Of a stretch of DNA of 64,000 nt, positions 35,520 to 44,827 are shown piece after piece (position 1 is the first letter of the stretch; every line of letters begins with the position of its first letter). Both the position numbers and the translations under genes were made by a program. Below the pieces are notes generated by a model that saw only the letters and a list, made by a program, of their open reading frames with translations, was not told where the DNA came from and ran no database searches. Source of the DNA: G963667675 sp965249215 (GTDB lineage: Bacteria > Chloroflexota > Dehalococcoidia > Lucifugimonadales > UBA3495); NCBI GenBank assembly GCA_965249215.1, contig CBDFLN010000002.1, forward strand, positions 868,001-932,000. Reading direction: 5' to 3'.

Positions 35520-36470
35520 CTACGCCTCGGGGTGGGTGGTGATAAAAGCGGCCGACCTTTCCGGGTCTACCTGGGGAGCACGCACCTCCACGTCGGCCCG
35601 CTCCTCCTGCAACAGGAAGGTGATGGAGCTGTCCTTGTCTCCCCAACCCCGGTTCATGGCCTCTATGGCAAACTGCTCGGCAAGGTTGGCCACCGGCATG
35701 GGCACGTTGAACTCTTTCCCCAGTTCAGTAGCCAGGCCTACGTCCTTGCGCGACAGTGCCAGGGCGAAGCTGGGCGGATCGAATTCATCGCGAAACACGG
35801 TCCGTACCAGACCCTCGTGCAGGTAGTTCATCCGCCCCAATGATCCTCGGCGCACACACTGCCACAGCGCCTCAGGTTCGACACCCGCCTTGACTCCCAG
35901 CGTCAGCCCTTCGGCGATGGCCTGCCGCACTCCGCGGCTGATCATGTTATGCACTAGCTTGGCAACGGTGCCGGCGCCGATGCTCCCGGCATAAAACACC
36001 TTGTCTCCAAAAGAGTCCAACAGGGGCTTGACCCGTTCAAATATCTCCCGGTCTCCCCCCACCATCACCGCCAGGTTGCCCGACGCCGCGCCGCTCTTGC
36101 CTCCGCTTACCGGGGCGTCCAGCACGTGAGCGCCACGCGCCCGGAACCTGGGCTCGATCTCCCGTATCAGCGTGGGCCGGCTGGTGGATAGGTCCACGTA
36201 GATGCCGCCCGGCTTGATGCCCGCCAGCACCCCTTCATTGCCCACTGCCACCTGCTCCACCTCCTTGGGGCCGGGCAACGAGGTAAACGTCACCTCGCTG
36301 AGACTCGCGACCTCTTCAGGGGAGCCGGCCAGCCTGGCCCCCGCCTCCAGGAACCGGCGAGTGGCCCCTTCCCGAACGTCGAAAACAACCATGGGGTAGC
36401 CCGCCTTCTGGATGTTGCCGGCCATGCCGCCTCCCATGTTCCCAAGACCGATGAAGCCTACGGTTTCCAT
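35520..36470 (-). CDS. NAD(P)-dependent beta-hydroxyacid dehydrogenase (3-hydroxyisobutyrate dehydrogenase-like)
   Basis: A 316-residue member of the 3-hydroxyisobutyrate / tartronate semialdehyde reductase family. The N-terminal Rossmann motif is GFIGLGNMGGGMAGNIQKAG. The substrate-binding DAPVSGGKSGAASGNLAVMV follows, and the catalytic Lys lies in GAGTVAKLVHNM. The C-terminal domain ends in a 20-residue tail of low conservation. Asp/Arg after the second Rossmann strand (VFDVR) does not settle NAD versus NADP. Exact substrate unknown. It is 70 bp from the SagB-like gene end on the same strand. Confidence 0.9.
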   Translation of the reverse strand: METVGFIGLGNMGGGMAGNIQKAGYPMVVFDVREGATRRFLEAGARLAGSPEEVASLSEVTFTSLPGPKEVEQVAVGNEGVLAGIKPGGIYVDLSTSRPTLIREIEPRFRARGAHVLDAPVSGGKSGAASGNLAVMVGGDREIFERVKPLLDSFGDKVFYAGSIGAGTVAKLVHNMISRGVRQAIAEGLTLGVKAGVEPEALWQCVRRGSLGRMNYLHEGLVRTVFRDEFDPPSFALALSRKDVGLATELGKEFNVPMPVANLAEQFAIEAMNRGWGDKDSSITFLLQEERADVEVRAPQVDPERSAAFITTHPEA

Positions 36471-36540
36471 CTCGCCTCCTCTTTTCCACGGGGTCCGTCG
36501 TCATCAGCCGTCCGGCTCCCTGCGTTATGTCATCCTGCCC

Positions 36541-38205
36541 CTACTTGACTTGACCAGCCCCTCGGGCCAGGGAGTCCAGCCGCACCGCTGTCCTCGAACG
36601 AAAGGGCCGCACTCGATTCCGTGCATGGGGTACGCCTATCGCCGCCAAGGACATGACGCTCTTTCCTGCCGCGTGAGGTGAGAAGAACTCCACCACCTCG
36701 TCATCAAAGAAGGTCATCCCCGTAGCTCCCAGCCCCATTGAATGAGCGCACAGGTAAACGTTGCCAATTCGTACGCCCGCCTCCAGCTGCGCCGCCCGGT
36801 ATCCCCGGTTCCCATACCGGGCCAACACCTGTTCCAACGAAGCCAGGAAGTAGATCACGGCGCTGGAGTCGGCGCCCAGGGCCTGCTCGAAGCACAGATG
36901 CCCGGCCTCATCCCGAAAGTCCCCCTCCTTCAACAACTCCAGCTTCCGCTCCGTGGCGGAGAAGAAGTAGGCCCCTGCGGTCAAGCCCTCTACCGCGTTG
37001 GCAATGACGTAGGCTTCCAGCAACATCCCCGGGTCCTGGCCGCCAAAGTCGGCGGGAACACGCCTGGTGCTGGCGTCCAGGATAGCCGCGAACCGGGAAT
37101 ATGGGATTGCGTCCCGCTCAAACCTGCGAGTGGAGCCCCGCTTCAATATGGTCGAGCCCAGACCCTCTGATGTGACCGCTCCGGCATCGCTGCGGCCATC
37201 CCAGTGTCCCGTGAGCCCGCCGGCCTCCGCCACAGGAGAATGGACACGGGTCCGCTCTGCGCTTCTCCAAGCCAATACCTCGTCGGAAGAAGTCAAGCAC
37301 GTAGACGCGTGCGTCTGGACTATCTCAGGGTAGCTAGTTTCAGACGCTGCGCCGTCGTCTACCGGCGCCGCCAGCAGCGGCGCATTCAACAAGGGCACGG
37401 GAGTCGGGAGCTCGCTTCCAGTCCCCACGGGCGCGAGACACAATACGGCTTCCCGTTTCGGCGTAAGGCCCAGCAGCCTGTTCACACGCCCGTCATGGAA
37501 CCCGGTGACCACTCCAATAGGTAGGCCTGTCCCTTGTGCTAAAGCCAGTGCGTTGGACAGCACCGTTCCCGCATCCCAGTGGCAATATCGGTAACCCCGC
37601 TCCCTGTACTTCCAAGTGCTGCGCCAAAACACCGCGCTAAGCGCCAAGGTCACCGGTGCGGCCGCGACTCGCTCCTCACCGCCCGTGGCCTCCGCCAACT
37701 CCCGGCGGTGGTCGCCCTCCCGCAGCCGGATCAAGGCAACCTCGCTAGGAGAGAAATGGTAGACCCCGGCTTTCAGGCCAGGCATATCACCGGCAACCAA
37801 GTACACTTCTATTGGGTACAGAGCTCCCGCAGAGGCGGCGGCCCGATAGTGAACCTCACCAGACCTGGGCAACACACCGCGGCGAATCACTCCGGCGGAA
37901 AAGTGTAGTAGCCGAGCCAAGCCAGTAAGGTCCAGCGTCTCAGGCCGGGCCTCCAGCCCAGCCGTAGGTTCGCCAGCCACAGCTTGCGACGCAGGGCAGA
38001 CTGGTGAGTCAAAGCCTGTTGGTAAGGAAATCTGCGACGCCGCCGTATATGATTTATATATCGGGGGCTTGTCGCCCAGGTTTATGTAGACTCGTTTTGT
38101 GGACTCGTGATATGAGTCGGCTGCCTTGGTGTTTCGGTTTCCCACAAAACCCTCTTGATGCTTGGGCGGCCCGGCCTTGTCCGTCGGCTGAAAGTCAGCC
38201 GACAA
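36541..38205 (-). CDS. SagB/ThcOx-family nitroreductase-like oxidoreductase, two domains (paralogue)
   Basis: A 554-residue paralogue of the 12751-14337 protein with the same two-domain plan. The N-terminal domain has LARLLHFSAGVIRR, YRAAASAGALYPIEVYLVAG and CHWDAGTVLSNALALAQGTG. The C-terminal domain starts ILKRGSTRRFERDAIPYSRF and ends NRGYRAAQLEAGVRIGNVYL and LGATGMTFFDDEVVEFFSPH. The N-terminal 60 residues include TKRVYINLGDKPPIYKSY, like the HYHNGTKHPHG start of the other. Natural-product azoline oxidation is the known role of the family, but no such pathway is visible. No strong ribosome-binding site seen. Confidence 0.85.
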   Translation of the reverse strand: MSADFQPTDKAGPPKHQEGFVGNRNTKAADSYHESTKRVYINLGDKPPIYKSYTAASQISLPTGFDSPVCPASQAVAGEPTAGLEARPETLDLTGLARLLHFSAGVIRRGVLPRSGEVHYRAAASAGALYPIEVYLVAGDMPGLKAGVYHFSPSEVALIRLREGDHRRELAEATGGEERVAAAPVTLALSAVFWRSTWKYRERGYRYCHWDAGTVLSNALALAQGTGLPIGVVTGFHDGRVNRLLGLTPKREAVLCLAPVGTGSELPTPVPLLNAPLLAAPVDDGAASETSYPEIVQTHASTCLTSSDEVLAWRSAERTRVHSPVAEAGGLTGHWDGRSDAGAVTSEGLGSTILKRGSTRRFERDAIPYSRFAAILDASTRRVPADFGGQDPGMLLEAYVIANAVEGLTAGAYFFSATERKLELLKEGDFRDEAGHLCFEQALGADSSAVIYFLASLEQVLARYGNRGYRAAQLEAGVRIGNVYLCAHSMGLGATGMTFFDDEVVEFFSPHAAGKSVMSLAAIGVPHARNRVRPFRSRTAVRLDSLARGAGQVK

Positions 38206-38221
38206 CCCGCCGATACTTGGA

Positions 38222-38701
38222 TTATGAAGCCTGTCCCCCCAGCCGGAGTACCTCGTTCCACTCCTGCTCGGTAACGGGTTGTATGGACAACCGTGTACCC
38301 TTGCGGGCTACCATCATGTTTTGCAGGTTTGGATGGGCCTTGATCTCTTGAAGAGTGACAGGCCTGGCCAGGGGGTCTTGGGCCTCAATGTCCACCATGA
38401 GCCAGACCGGGTTGTCGGGCGTGCTGCGCGGGTCGAAATGCTTGTCTCCAGGTGTCCAGGCGGTGTGGTCGGGATACGCCTCTTTGACGATTCGCGCCGT
38501 GCCGATCACAGCCGTGGGATTCGTGCTGGAGTGGTAGAAGAGCACCTCGTCGCCGACTCTCATCTCGTCCCGCATCATGTTGCGCACTTGGTAGTTGCGT
38601 ACCCCGTCCCACTCGGCGGTCTGGTCCGGCTCGGCCAACAGATCGGCAAAGGAATACTCAGTGGGCTCGGACTTGAACAGCCAATACTTCTTCCCGGCCA
38701 T
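38222..38701 (-). CDS. EVE domain-containing protein
   Basis: A 159-residue single-domain protein of the EVE/PUA-like fold: KYWLFKSEPTEYSFADL, then WDGVRNYQVRNMMRDEMRVG, DEVLFYHSSTNPTAVIGTA, FDPRSTPDNPVWLMVDIE. EVE domains bind modified bases in DNA or RNA and appear in modification-dependent restriction or tRNA-related contexts; the partner cannot be told here. It ends 17 bp beyond the SagB-like start on the same strand, but the functions look unrelated. Confidence 0.92.
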   Translation of the reverse strand: MAGKKYWLFKSEPTEYSFADLLAEPDQTAEWDGVRNYQVRNMMRDEMRVGDEVLFYHSSTNPTAVIGTARIVKEAYPDHTAWTPGDKHFDPRSTPDNPVWLMVDIEAQDPLARPVTLQEIKAHPNLQNMMVARKGTRLSIQPVTEQEWNEVLRLGGQAS

Positions 38702-39220
38702 ATCTAGCTCCTCAACTACCTACAATCCTGGCCCGCGGCCACTACGTCGGCAAGCACACCAAAACCTACCATGCACACCAGATGGGGTCAATGGCAATTC
38801 CCCTGCGTCGCCGAGAACTCGCTGCGAAAGCGCCCCTCGTGAGCACAGCGGAGACCGGCGTCCGACTCCCCTCGAAGCCGGACCGCCGCTCTCGAGCGAG
38901 GACCCTTCCTCACGTTGACACCCTCAGGGGCCAGGGTTAAGCTGAACCTCAGGTCGCTCCACCGAGCCGAGTGCGGGTTTCCCATCTTGATCGCATACTG
39001 CAGACGTGACCGTCAAAGCCTGGGCAGGTCTGCCGGATTTTGGGCCTCCTCCCCAAGCCTCCGGCCATCCCACGGATTGACTAGGCGACCCTTCCCAAGC
39101 TTTCAGGCGTCGCCGGCGCGGTCGACGAGCTTATTCGGGTCAAACAAACCGGCAACCATGGGGAATACCATCTTACTGTCAGTCCAACACCGGCAGACAG
39201 CTGGCAGCTGAGGCTCGGCC
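38702..39220. other. intergenic region, no gene supported
   Basis: About 520 bp between divergent genes. A 98-codon frame on the + strand (38915-39211) is rich in Arg, Ser and Pro and lacks coding character, so I leave it out. No repeat family seen elsewhere in the window occurs here. Confidence 0.5.
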
Positions 39221-39499
39221 ATGCCTTCGTTTATAGTCCTGGCCGCCATGAAGGGAAGGTTCGTCTCTGACCACGGCCATACCTACGACAATTTCCAGAT
39301 GCTTGGCTACGTCGACGCTGGAAGTCCCAGTGAGGCGGTTGCCGAGTTTTTCGACCAGCCGCCCTTTCCCATCATCTGGGAAGACGTGGAGTACATGTGG
39401 GCTGAACGGCTGACGAATCAATCCGGGGGTACCCGCTACGGCGAGTACGAGCGCATTTATCTAGACTCGCTGCGCCGCCGCTGGGAGCAAAAACCTTAG
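39221..39499 (+). CDS. small hypothetical protein, 92 residues
   Basis: A compact soluble sequence with balanced composition: FIVLAAMKGRFVSDHGHTYD, then FQMLGYVDAGSPSEAVAEFF, PPFPIIWEDVEYMWAERL and YGEYERIYLDSLRRRWEQ. No known motif recognised. ATG start with GAGG about 11 nt upstream. Convergent with the aldolase gene, 3 bp from its end. Coding looks likely from composition; function unknown. Confidence 0.65.
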   Translation: MPSFIVLAAMKGRFVSDHGHTYDNFQMLGYVDAGSPSEAVAEFFDQPPFPIIWEDVEYMWAERLTNQSGGTRYGEYERIYLDSLRRRWEQKP

Positions 39500-39502
39500 C
39501 GG

Positions 39503-40285
39503 TTAGGAGTCCCTGGCGAACTCTCTCAGCCGCCCGAACTCGGAGCGGAATCCCTCCACCAACGCCCGGCGGTCGCTGCCGTGGAGTACAAAACGGGCCC
39601 CCTGGCTGATCCAGAAGCTGGAAAGCTCCGTCGTCTGGTGGTGCACCAGCACCGGAATACCCCGGGCCTCCGAGGTGTCGATGATGTGCTTGACTGTGGC
39701 CTGGTATTCCGGGTTGTCGTACTGGTCGGGCGCCCCCAGGGAGATGCTCAGGTCGTTGGGGCCCACGAAGATGCCGTCAACTCCCGGCACGTCCAGCATC
39801 TGTTCCAGCACGTTGACCGCCGCTACACTTTCGACCCCGATTAGGGCCACGCTATTCCTGTTACGCTCTTCCAGATAGGCGCGGGAGGCGTCGCTGACGT
39901 GTTCCCCCGTTTCCATCAAGCGCCTCACTGCCTCTCCCTTTAGCGGCCTCCACTTGGCCGCCGCCACCACCTCCCTCACCTCTGCCACCGTCTCGCAGTA
40001 AGGGGCCAGTACTCCCTGGGCGCCGGCGTCTATGGCCATGGTGACGTAGTGGGCATCGGGAATGGGTATCCTCACTATGGGCGCAACACCGGTGGTGTTG
40101 AACATGAGCAGATAATCGCCCAGTTCGGCGCGGCCCCGGGGGTTGTGCTCGGTGTCGATGATCACGTAGTCCAGTCCCGCGTCCGCCAGGGCTGGGATCC
40201 ACCGGAGGTTCCGACCGGTGGTAATCATGGTCCCAAACACCCGGCCTCCCTCTTGCAGTGTAGCCTTTAGCTCTGCGCCGTTCAT
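39503..40285 (-). CDS. HpcH/HpaI-family aldolase
   Basis: A 260-residue TIM-barrel class II aldolase of the HpaI/citrate lyase-beta-like family, which cleaves or forms 4-hydroxy-2-oxo acids. Typical parts are the early VFGTMITTGRNLRWIPALAD, DYVIIDTEHNPRG (His/Glu region), the metal-binding Glu in IGVESVAAVNVLEQ, and GVDGIFVGPNDLSISLG with the metal-binding Asp. The substrate is undetermined; 2-oxo-hept-ene-dioate and rhamnonate-type aldolases share these motifs. 78 bp upstream of it on the same strand ends the M20 peptidase gene. Confidence 0.92.
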   Translation of the reverse strand: MNGAELKATLQEGGRVFGTMITTGRNLRWIPALADAGLDYVIIDTEHNPRGRAELGDYLLMFNTTGVAPIVRIPIPDAHYVTMAIDAGAQGVLAPYCETVAEVREVVAAAKWRPLKGEAVRRLMETGEHVSDASRAYLEERNRNSVALIGVESVAAVNVLEQMLDVPGVDGIFVGPNDLSISLGAPDQYDNPEYQATVKHIIDTSEARGIPVLVHHQTTELSSFWISQGARFVLHGSDRRALVEGFRSEFGRLREFARDS

Positions 40286-40363
40286 ATCTTCGTCCGCCTT
40301 ATTTTTGTCTGCGCTTGCCCGCCCGATTCCGCTTGGGCCTCATCCCGCAAGTGCGGCCGGCTA

Positions 40364-41449
40364 TCAACGGGCTTCCATGACTCTTTCGCAGAACCTGGCC
40401 GTGGTCATCAGGTCCGGGATGAGCACGTGCTCGTTGACCGTGTGCATCTCGTTGGTCGACATCCCAACGACCACGCAGTCGATGCCACGCAGTCTCATGG
40501 CGTTGGCGTCGGTACCGCCCCCTGACGGCCGTATGTCGGGGCCCAGGCCCATTTCCCCCATTACTCTGGTCACCAGGCGGACGACAGGGTCGTTGGGGTC
40601 CAGGTCGTACATCTGGAACAACACTTCCAGTTCTTCCTGGATAATAGCGTCCTTGTACCGCTTTCTGGCCTCTTTAAGGGTCTCCAGCACTTGCATGCGC
40701 ACCAGGTCCACCGTCTCGGTGTTATGGCTGCGGAACTCCCCGCTGAAAGCAACGTCGGACGGCACCGCGTTGCGGACCGAGCCGCCTGAAATAAGCCCCA
40801 CGTTGAACGTGGTCTCCTCGTCGAGGCGGCCCTGGGGCAATTCCGATATGATGTCCGCGGCGATGCGGATGGCCGAAAGCCCCTTCTCCGGCTCCACCCC
40901 GGCGTGAGCGGCCCTGCCCTTGACCGACACGTCGAAGGACACGTACGTCGGACTGGAGCCGGTAATTCGGTTCACTGGACCGTTGCCGTCGAATACCACA
41001 GACTCTTTCGCCCGGATCATGGAGTAGTCCAGATTGCTGGCCCCTACCAGGCCGATTTCTTCACCCCTGGTGAACACCACCTGCACCGGGCGCCTGTCCC
41101 GGCCAGCCTCCGCCGTCGCCTCCAGCGCTTCCATGATTGCCGCAACTCCGGCCTTGCAGTCGGCCCCCAAAATGGTCGTACCGTCGGACTCAATCCGGTC
41201 GCCGCTCACTTGGGGGTCGATGCCCCGTCCCGGCTCCACAGTATCCATGTGGGCGGATAGGAGCAACGGGTCGTCTCCCGGTTCCGAGGCAATCACGTTG
41301 CCGTGGGCATCCCGCTGCACCTGGAAGTTCAGCTTGCGCAAGCGCTCTTCCAGGTGTTTGGATACGTCCTCCTCCAAGCCGGATGGACTGTCAATCCGCA
41401 CCAGGTCGCACAGTGAGTTGACCAGCCTTTCTTGATCCACCATTTCCAC
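40364..41449 (-). CDS. M20-family peptidase, PepT-like
   Basis: A 361-residue di-zinc peptidase. Metal and catalytic residues lie in LLLSAHMDTV (His, Asp), ILGADCKAGVAAIMEAL (bridging Asp) and FTRGEEIGLVGASNLD (catalytic and metal Glu). The dimerisation domain has FDVSVKGRAAHAGVEPEKG, and SGGGTDANAM lies near the end. This arrangement matches tripeptidase T-like members of M20, which remove residues from short peptides in the cytoplasm. ATG start with GGTGGAAATG; a GTGG-like site only. Confidence 0.92.
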   Translation of the reverse strand: MEMVDQERLVNSLCDLVRIDSPSGLEEDVSKHLEERLRKLNFQVQRDAHGNVIASEPGDDPLLLSAHMDTVEPGRGIDPQVSGDRIESDGTTILGADCKAGVAAIMEALEATAEAGRDRRPVQVVFTRGEEIGLVGASNLDYSMIRAKESVVFDGNGPVNRITGSSPTYVSFDVSVKGRAAHAGVEPEKGLSAIRIAADIISELPQGRLDEETTFNVGLISGGSVRNAVPSDVAFSGEFRSHNTETVDLVRMQVLETLKEARKRYKDAIIQEELEVLFQMYDLDPNDPVVRLVTRVMGEMGLGPDIRPSGGGTDANAMRLRGIDCVVVGMSTNEMHTVNEHVLIPDLMTTARFCERVMEAR

Positions 41450-41790
41450 CTACCGAGACTGTGGTTGCCCCAGTTCGAGGACCGCCGGCTCGCCGCACCA
41501 GGTGCGGCCCGGCCATTACGCCTGCCGGGAGACTCCCAAATTATACAATAATCTCGCCAAAACCTGGCCGGCAACATTCCGGCGACACCCCTGTGGGCGC
41601 TCCTCAAAGGGATTTTGCCGCCGTCTGCTCAAACTTCCCTTGGTAAAAATGTAATGGAGCCTTACGCCGGATGCTAAAGCGGCTAGCCACCGCCAAGGGA
41701 AGCGGCAACCGGGGGAAGGTATACCGGTAGTTACTGAGACCGGCAACCCCGGCCCTGGTGCCATCGGAGTGGGCACAGCCATCAATGCTT

Positions 41791-41867
41791 TGGTAGCGCG
41801 TGCGGGATTCGAACCCGCGATCTCCGCCTTGAGAGGGCGGTGTCCTGGGCCTCTAGACGAACGCGCC
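41791..41867 (-). tRNA. tRNA-Glu (CTC)
   Basis: 77 nt on the minus strand including encoded CCA. The acceptor GGCGCGT pairs with ACGCGCT (one G-U at the end), the D arm is of GTCTAGAGG type, the anticodon stem CCGCC/GGCGG holds loop CTCTCAA (anticodon CUC), and the T arm is GCGGG-TTCGAAT-CCCGC. Confidence 0.95.
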
Positions 41868-41999
41868 ACGCTTGACTGGTAGCCAGAAAGAGGAGAGGGG
41901 CCCAGATTCCATCCTATCAGAGGCGTCCCTACATTGTAAACCGGACCGGAGGCCGTCGCCCACTTGCGGGCCTTGGGCCGGGATGACCCACGTCAGCCC

Positions 42000-42575
42000 C
42001 TATCCGCTAACCTCGAAGCTGCCAAACATGGTCACATTGTGGGCAGGGAAGGTGCACACAAACTGGTACGTCCCCGCAGTGCTAGGAACAAAGTTAAGTT
42101 CTACAACAGTTCCAGTGTCCAATAGTTGGGTAAACGCAATGACGTCCGGGTCGTTCGGTTCGAGGTACCCGGTACCCTGGCGGGAACTCCCCCGTTGGGA
42201 GACTTCGTCTTTGGTGCCGTCGTTCACCAGCACCCAGTTGTGCTGATTTAGGACGGAATTATTGTCGAAAGTCAACGTGACCCGGGAGCCGGTGCCAACG
42301 GTTAAGCTGGAGGTATCGAACTCTAACGAGTCTCCTGCAGCGCCTATCGCTAGTTCCACCAATGGCCCGGTTGCATCATCGAAGGCGTCCATGGCAGGTG
42401 TCGTCCATTCGGTGATTTCCGGAGTGGGCGTAGTCCCGTTTTCAGTGACGACCGTAGGCCCGGGGGTTGCCCTGGGACGCGGGGGAGGGGAGGGTTCGTC
42501 GCCTCCGCATGCCGTTGCAGCCAATATGAGGCCGCCAAGAAGCCCTATGATTACAACAGTTGCTGCCTTCACCAC
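42000..42575 (-). CDS. cupredoxin-like lipoprotein (azurin/plastocyanin type)
   Basis: A 191-residue lipoprotein: signal peptide with lipobox LAATAC (Cys23), then a Pro/Thr-rich linker to about residue 58, then a blue-copper domain. Type 1 copper ligands are His112 (NQHNWVLV), Cys174, His179 and Met183 in FVCTFPAHNVTM, matching the azurin C-x4-H-x3-M spacing. It should carry electrons at the outer face of the membrane. No oxidase or reductase is adjacent. The SVLNQHNWVLVNDGT stretch is azurin-like rather than plastocyanin-like. Confidence 0.9.
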   Translation of the reverse strand: MVKAATVVIIGLLGGLILAATACGGDEPSPPPRPRATPGPTVVTENGTTPTPEITEWTTPAMDAFDDATGPLVELAIGAAGDSLEFDTSSLTVGTGSRVTLTFDNNSVLNQHNWVLVNDGTKDEVSQRGSSRQGTGYLEPNDPDVIAFTQLLDTGTVVELNFVPSTAGTYQFVCTFPAHNVTMFGSFEVSG

Positions 42576-42795
42576 TCCCCCTCACGTAGGGATAGCGCCA
42601 TCTAGATTAAAGTCCTCTTGTTTGTTATTTTTATCACGAGCGGATTTTAGTGTCAAGAACAGCTGGCTCGTCGGACAAGGCTTAACTTCCGGTGGTCTCG
42701 ACCTTCTGGGCCTCGACAACAACGGCAACGTGCGCGGCAAAGCCAACCATGCCGTTTGTCAGTTATCATAGGCTCTACCGCGCCGGAGGTTGACC

Positions 42796-43821
42796 GTGGA
42801 CGTCGGAAAGTTCCCTCCCCAAGTCTTGGAAGCTATGCTCGCCAAAAACTCGGTCGCCGACCCCAGGGTGCTCTTGGGGCCCGCCGTTGGAGAGGACGCG
42901 GCCGTGGTGGACATGGGGGAACGTCTGCTGGTGGCCGCCTCAGACCCAGTCACTTTTGCCACCGACCGGGCCGGATGGTACTCGGTGCACGTAAACGCCA
43001 ACGACGTGGCCTGTGCTGGGGCTCACCCACGCTGGTTTCTCGCCACCCTGTTGGTGCCGGAAAGGTTCTCAGAGGGTGACGCCCAGGTGTTGTTCGACCA
43101 GATACTGCAGGCATGCGCTGCGGTGGGGGCATCCCTGGTAGGCGGCCACAGCGAGGTGACCTACGGAATCGACCGGCCCATCATCCTGGGTACTATGCTG
43201 GGAGAAGTGGAACGGGACCGCCTGGTCCGCACCGGAGGGGCGCAGGAGGGTGACAGCATCGTGCTGACCAAGGGAGTCGCCATAGAGGGCACGGTTTTGC
43301 TGGCCCGAGAACGTGCCCAGGACCTGCTGCAGGCGGGAGTCTCAAATGAGGTCATCGCCAGGGCGGCAGGGTTACTGACTACACCGGGTATAAGTGTACT
43401 ACCTGACGCGCAGGTCGCCTGCGCCGCGGCCCGGGTACATTCCATGCACGATGTCACCGAAGGCGGCCTGGTGGGTGCCCTTAGAGAAGTGGCCCAGGCG
43501 TCAGGCCTGGGGCTGTCCGTGGAGCAGCAACGCATACCAGTACTCCCCGAATGCCGCGCCGTATGCCAAGCCCTGGAGCTTGACCCATTGGGCCTGCTGG
43601 GGTCCGGAGCCCTGCTTATCACATTGGCCGCCAACGAAGCATCTTTATTGCTTTCGGCGCTGCACGCTCAGAGCATTCACGGCTGGGAGATCGGTCGAAT
43701 GCTGGCCCAAGACGAGGGCCTGATTCTCATTAGCAGCCTTGGACAAGTTCCTATGCCCAGCTTCCCTCGGGACGAGTTGGCCAGGTACTTGTCGAGGCTC
43801 AATGCAGCCCAAAGCAGTTAG
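42796..43821 (+). CDS. AIR synthase-related protein (HypE-like)
   Basis: A 341-residue member of the PurM/HypE/SelD superfamily of ATP-dependent enzymes: GPAVGEDAAVVDMGERLLVA, VNANDVACAGAHPRWFLATL, VGGHSEVTYGIDRP, DSIVLTKGVAIEGTVLLA and HDVTEGGLVGALREVA. HypE matures NiFe hydrogenases, but the characteristic C-terminal cysteine is absent (the end is RLNAAQSS) and no hyp genes are near, so it is not a true HypE. Substrate unknown. GGAGG at 42785-42789 lies 6 nt before GTG 42796, which decides the start over the TTG at 42790. Confidence 0.85.
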   Translation: MDVGKFPPQVLEAMLAKNSVADPRVLLGPAVGEDAAVVDMGERLLVAASDPVTFATDRAGWYSVHVNANDVACAGAHPRWFLATLLVPERFSEGDAQVLFDQILQACAAVGASLVGGHSEVTYGIDRPIILGTMLGEVERDRLVRTGGAQEGDSIVLTKGVAIEGTVLLARERAQDLLQAGVSNEVIARAAGLLTTPGISVLPDAQVACAAARVHSMHDVTEGGLVGALREVAQASGLGLSVEQQRIPVLPECRAVCQALELDPLGLLGSGALLITLAANEASLLLSALHAQSIHGWEIGRMLAQDEGLILISSLGQVPMPSFPRDELARYLSRLNAAQSS

Positions 43822-44092
43822 GATGCCACTGCGGGCAAGTACACTTTTACTACACTTATCGGATTCCCGACCGGGCATTGTCGACCTTTTCCACAACCTT
43901 CAAAATGCACCCCACCGGCTCTGCCCGGCCGCCGATAATACCGCTTATGACAACTAGAAGAGCAACTGAGACGGCAAAAAAACATCAAATTTCTATAAAT
44001 CTCAACGACTTTTCCACGCCTGACTCAGCGCCATACAGCTATGTGTTCTAATTATTTCTTAAATTAATTTTAGGTTTTATTGGGACTAAGCC

Positions 44093-44121
44093 TTGACACG
44101 GGCAGAACTCCGTGGTACCGT
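44093..44121 (+). promoter_or_regulatory. sigma70-type promoter for the small HTH gene
   Basis: A perfect -35 TTGACA (44093-44098), a 17-nt spacer and a -10-like TACCGT (44116-44121), preceded by an A/T-rich stretch at 44041-44080 that could act as an UP element. It lies about 50 bp before the start of the HTH gene. From 43822 to 44092 nothing else is seen. Confidence 0.5.
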
Positions 44122-44173
44122 TGTGGCAACTTGAAATACCGAAGGATCCAGCGGCCCACGAAGGAGGTATACC

Positions 44174-44398
44174 TTGGCTAGAAAGACTAAGTTGATGCAA
44201 CGTGTAGAAAGGGAACACCAGCGGCCATTGGAGCGTCTTCTGCCGGAGATGGTTAATGAAATCGGGTTGTCCAGCACCGCCGAAGGACTGGGCGTCAGCA
44301 AAGCCACTCTGGGATACTGGTTGCTCAAGCTCGGTATAAATGTACGGCGAGTAGCGCTGGCTCCGGGCGAGACCCTCGAAGTCAAAAGGGTAAGCTAA
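44174..44398 (+). CDS. small HTH DNA-binding protein, 74 residues
   Basis: A complete Shine-Dalgarno AAGGAGGT (44161-44168) lies 6 nt before a TTG start, which makes this a convincing gene despite its size. The basic N-terminus (ARKTKLMQRVEREHQRPLER) precedes a helix-turn-helix (SSTAEGLGVSKATLGYWLLK), and the end is a short basic strand (INVRRVALAPGETLEVKRV). It resembles small regulators or resolvase-like HTH domains. It has its own promoter, and a terminator follows at 44563. Target unknown. 44399-44562 shows no other gene. Confidence 0.75.
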   Translation: MARKTKLMQRVEREHQRPLERLLPEMVNEIGLSSTAEGLGVSKATLGYWLLKLGINVRRVALAPGETLEVKRVS

Positions 44399-44562
44399 CC
44401 CACCGGCCCTCCGGCTCTCTTCCGGGATCTGTAGCCGCCATTCACCAACAACAGTGCGTTGGAGAGCTCTCAATGATGTGACCGGTCATGTGTCGACCTG
44501 GCCCGCTCAGGACGTTGATTGATCCCGAGGGCAGGCTAATCTCCCACCAACCTTATGTCAAC

Positions 44563-44587
44563 AGGCCCCGACATCGCGTCGGGGCCT
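44563..44587 (+). terminator. intrinsic terminator after the HTH gene
   Basis: AGGCCCCGAC and GTCGGGGCCT form a perfect 10-bp stem with loop ATCGC, followed by CTTCCTTTTG. Suitable for ending the HTH transcript. 44588-44827 contains no other recognised feature. Confidence 0.8.
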
Positions 44588-44827
44588 CTTCCTTTTGTAG
44601 GACCCATAGTATTGGGTTCCCCCCACCAATCGGCAGGCCAGATCGCCGCTTACCGCTTGGAAATATCCCGCGATGGAAATCCTCACAATCAGTTATTTGG
44701 GTCCGTTTCTTCACCCTCGAATAACTTGTCTCCACGCCCACACCACAACGGCATCCCACCAACGCTGTTTTTCCGCGGACTGGTATACTAGACGCTAGTC
44801 ATGCCGTCGCCACGTTAAAGAAAGGTA

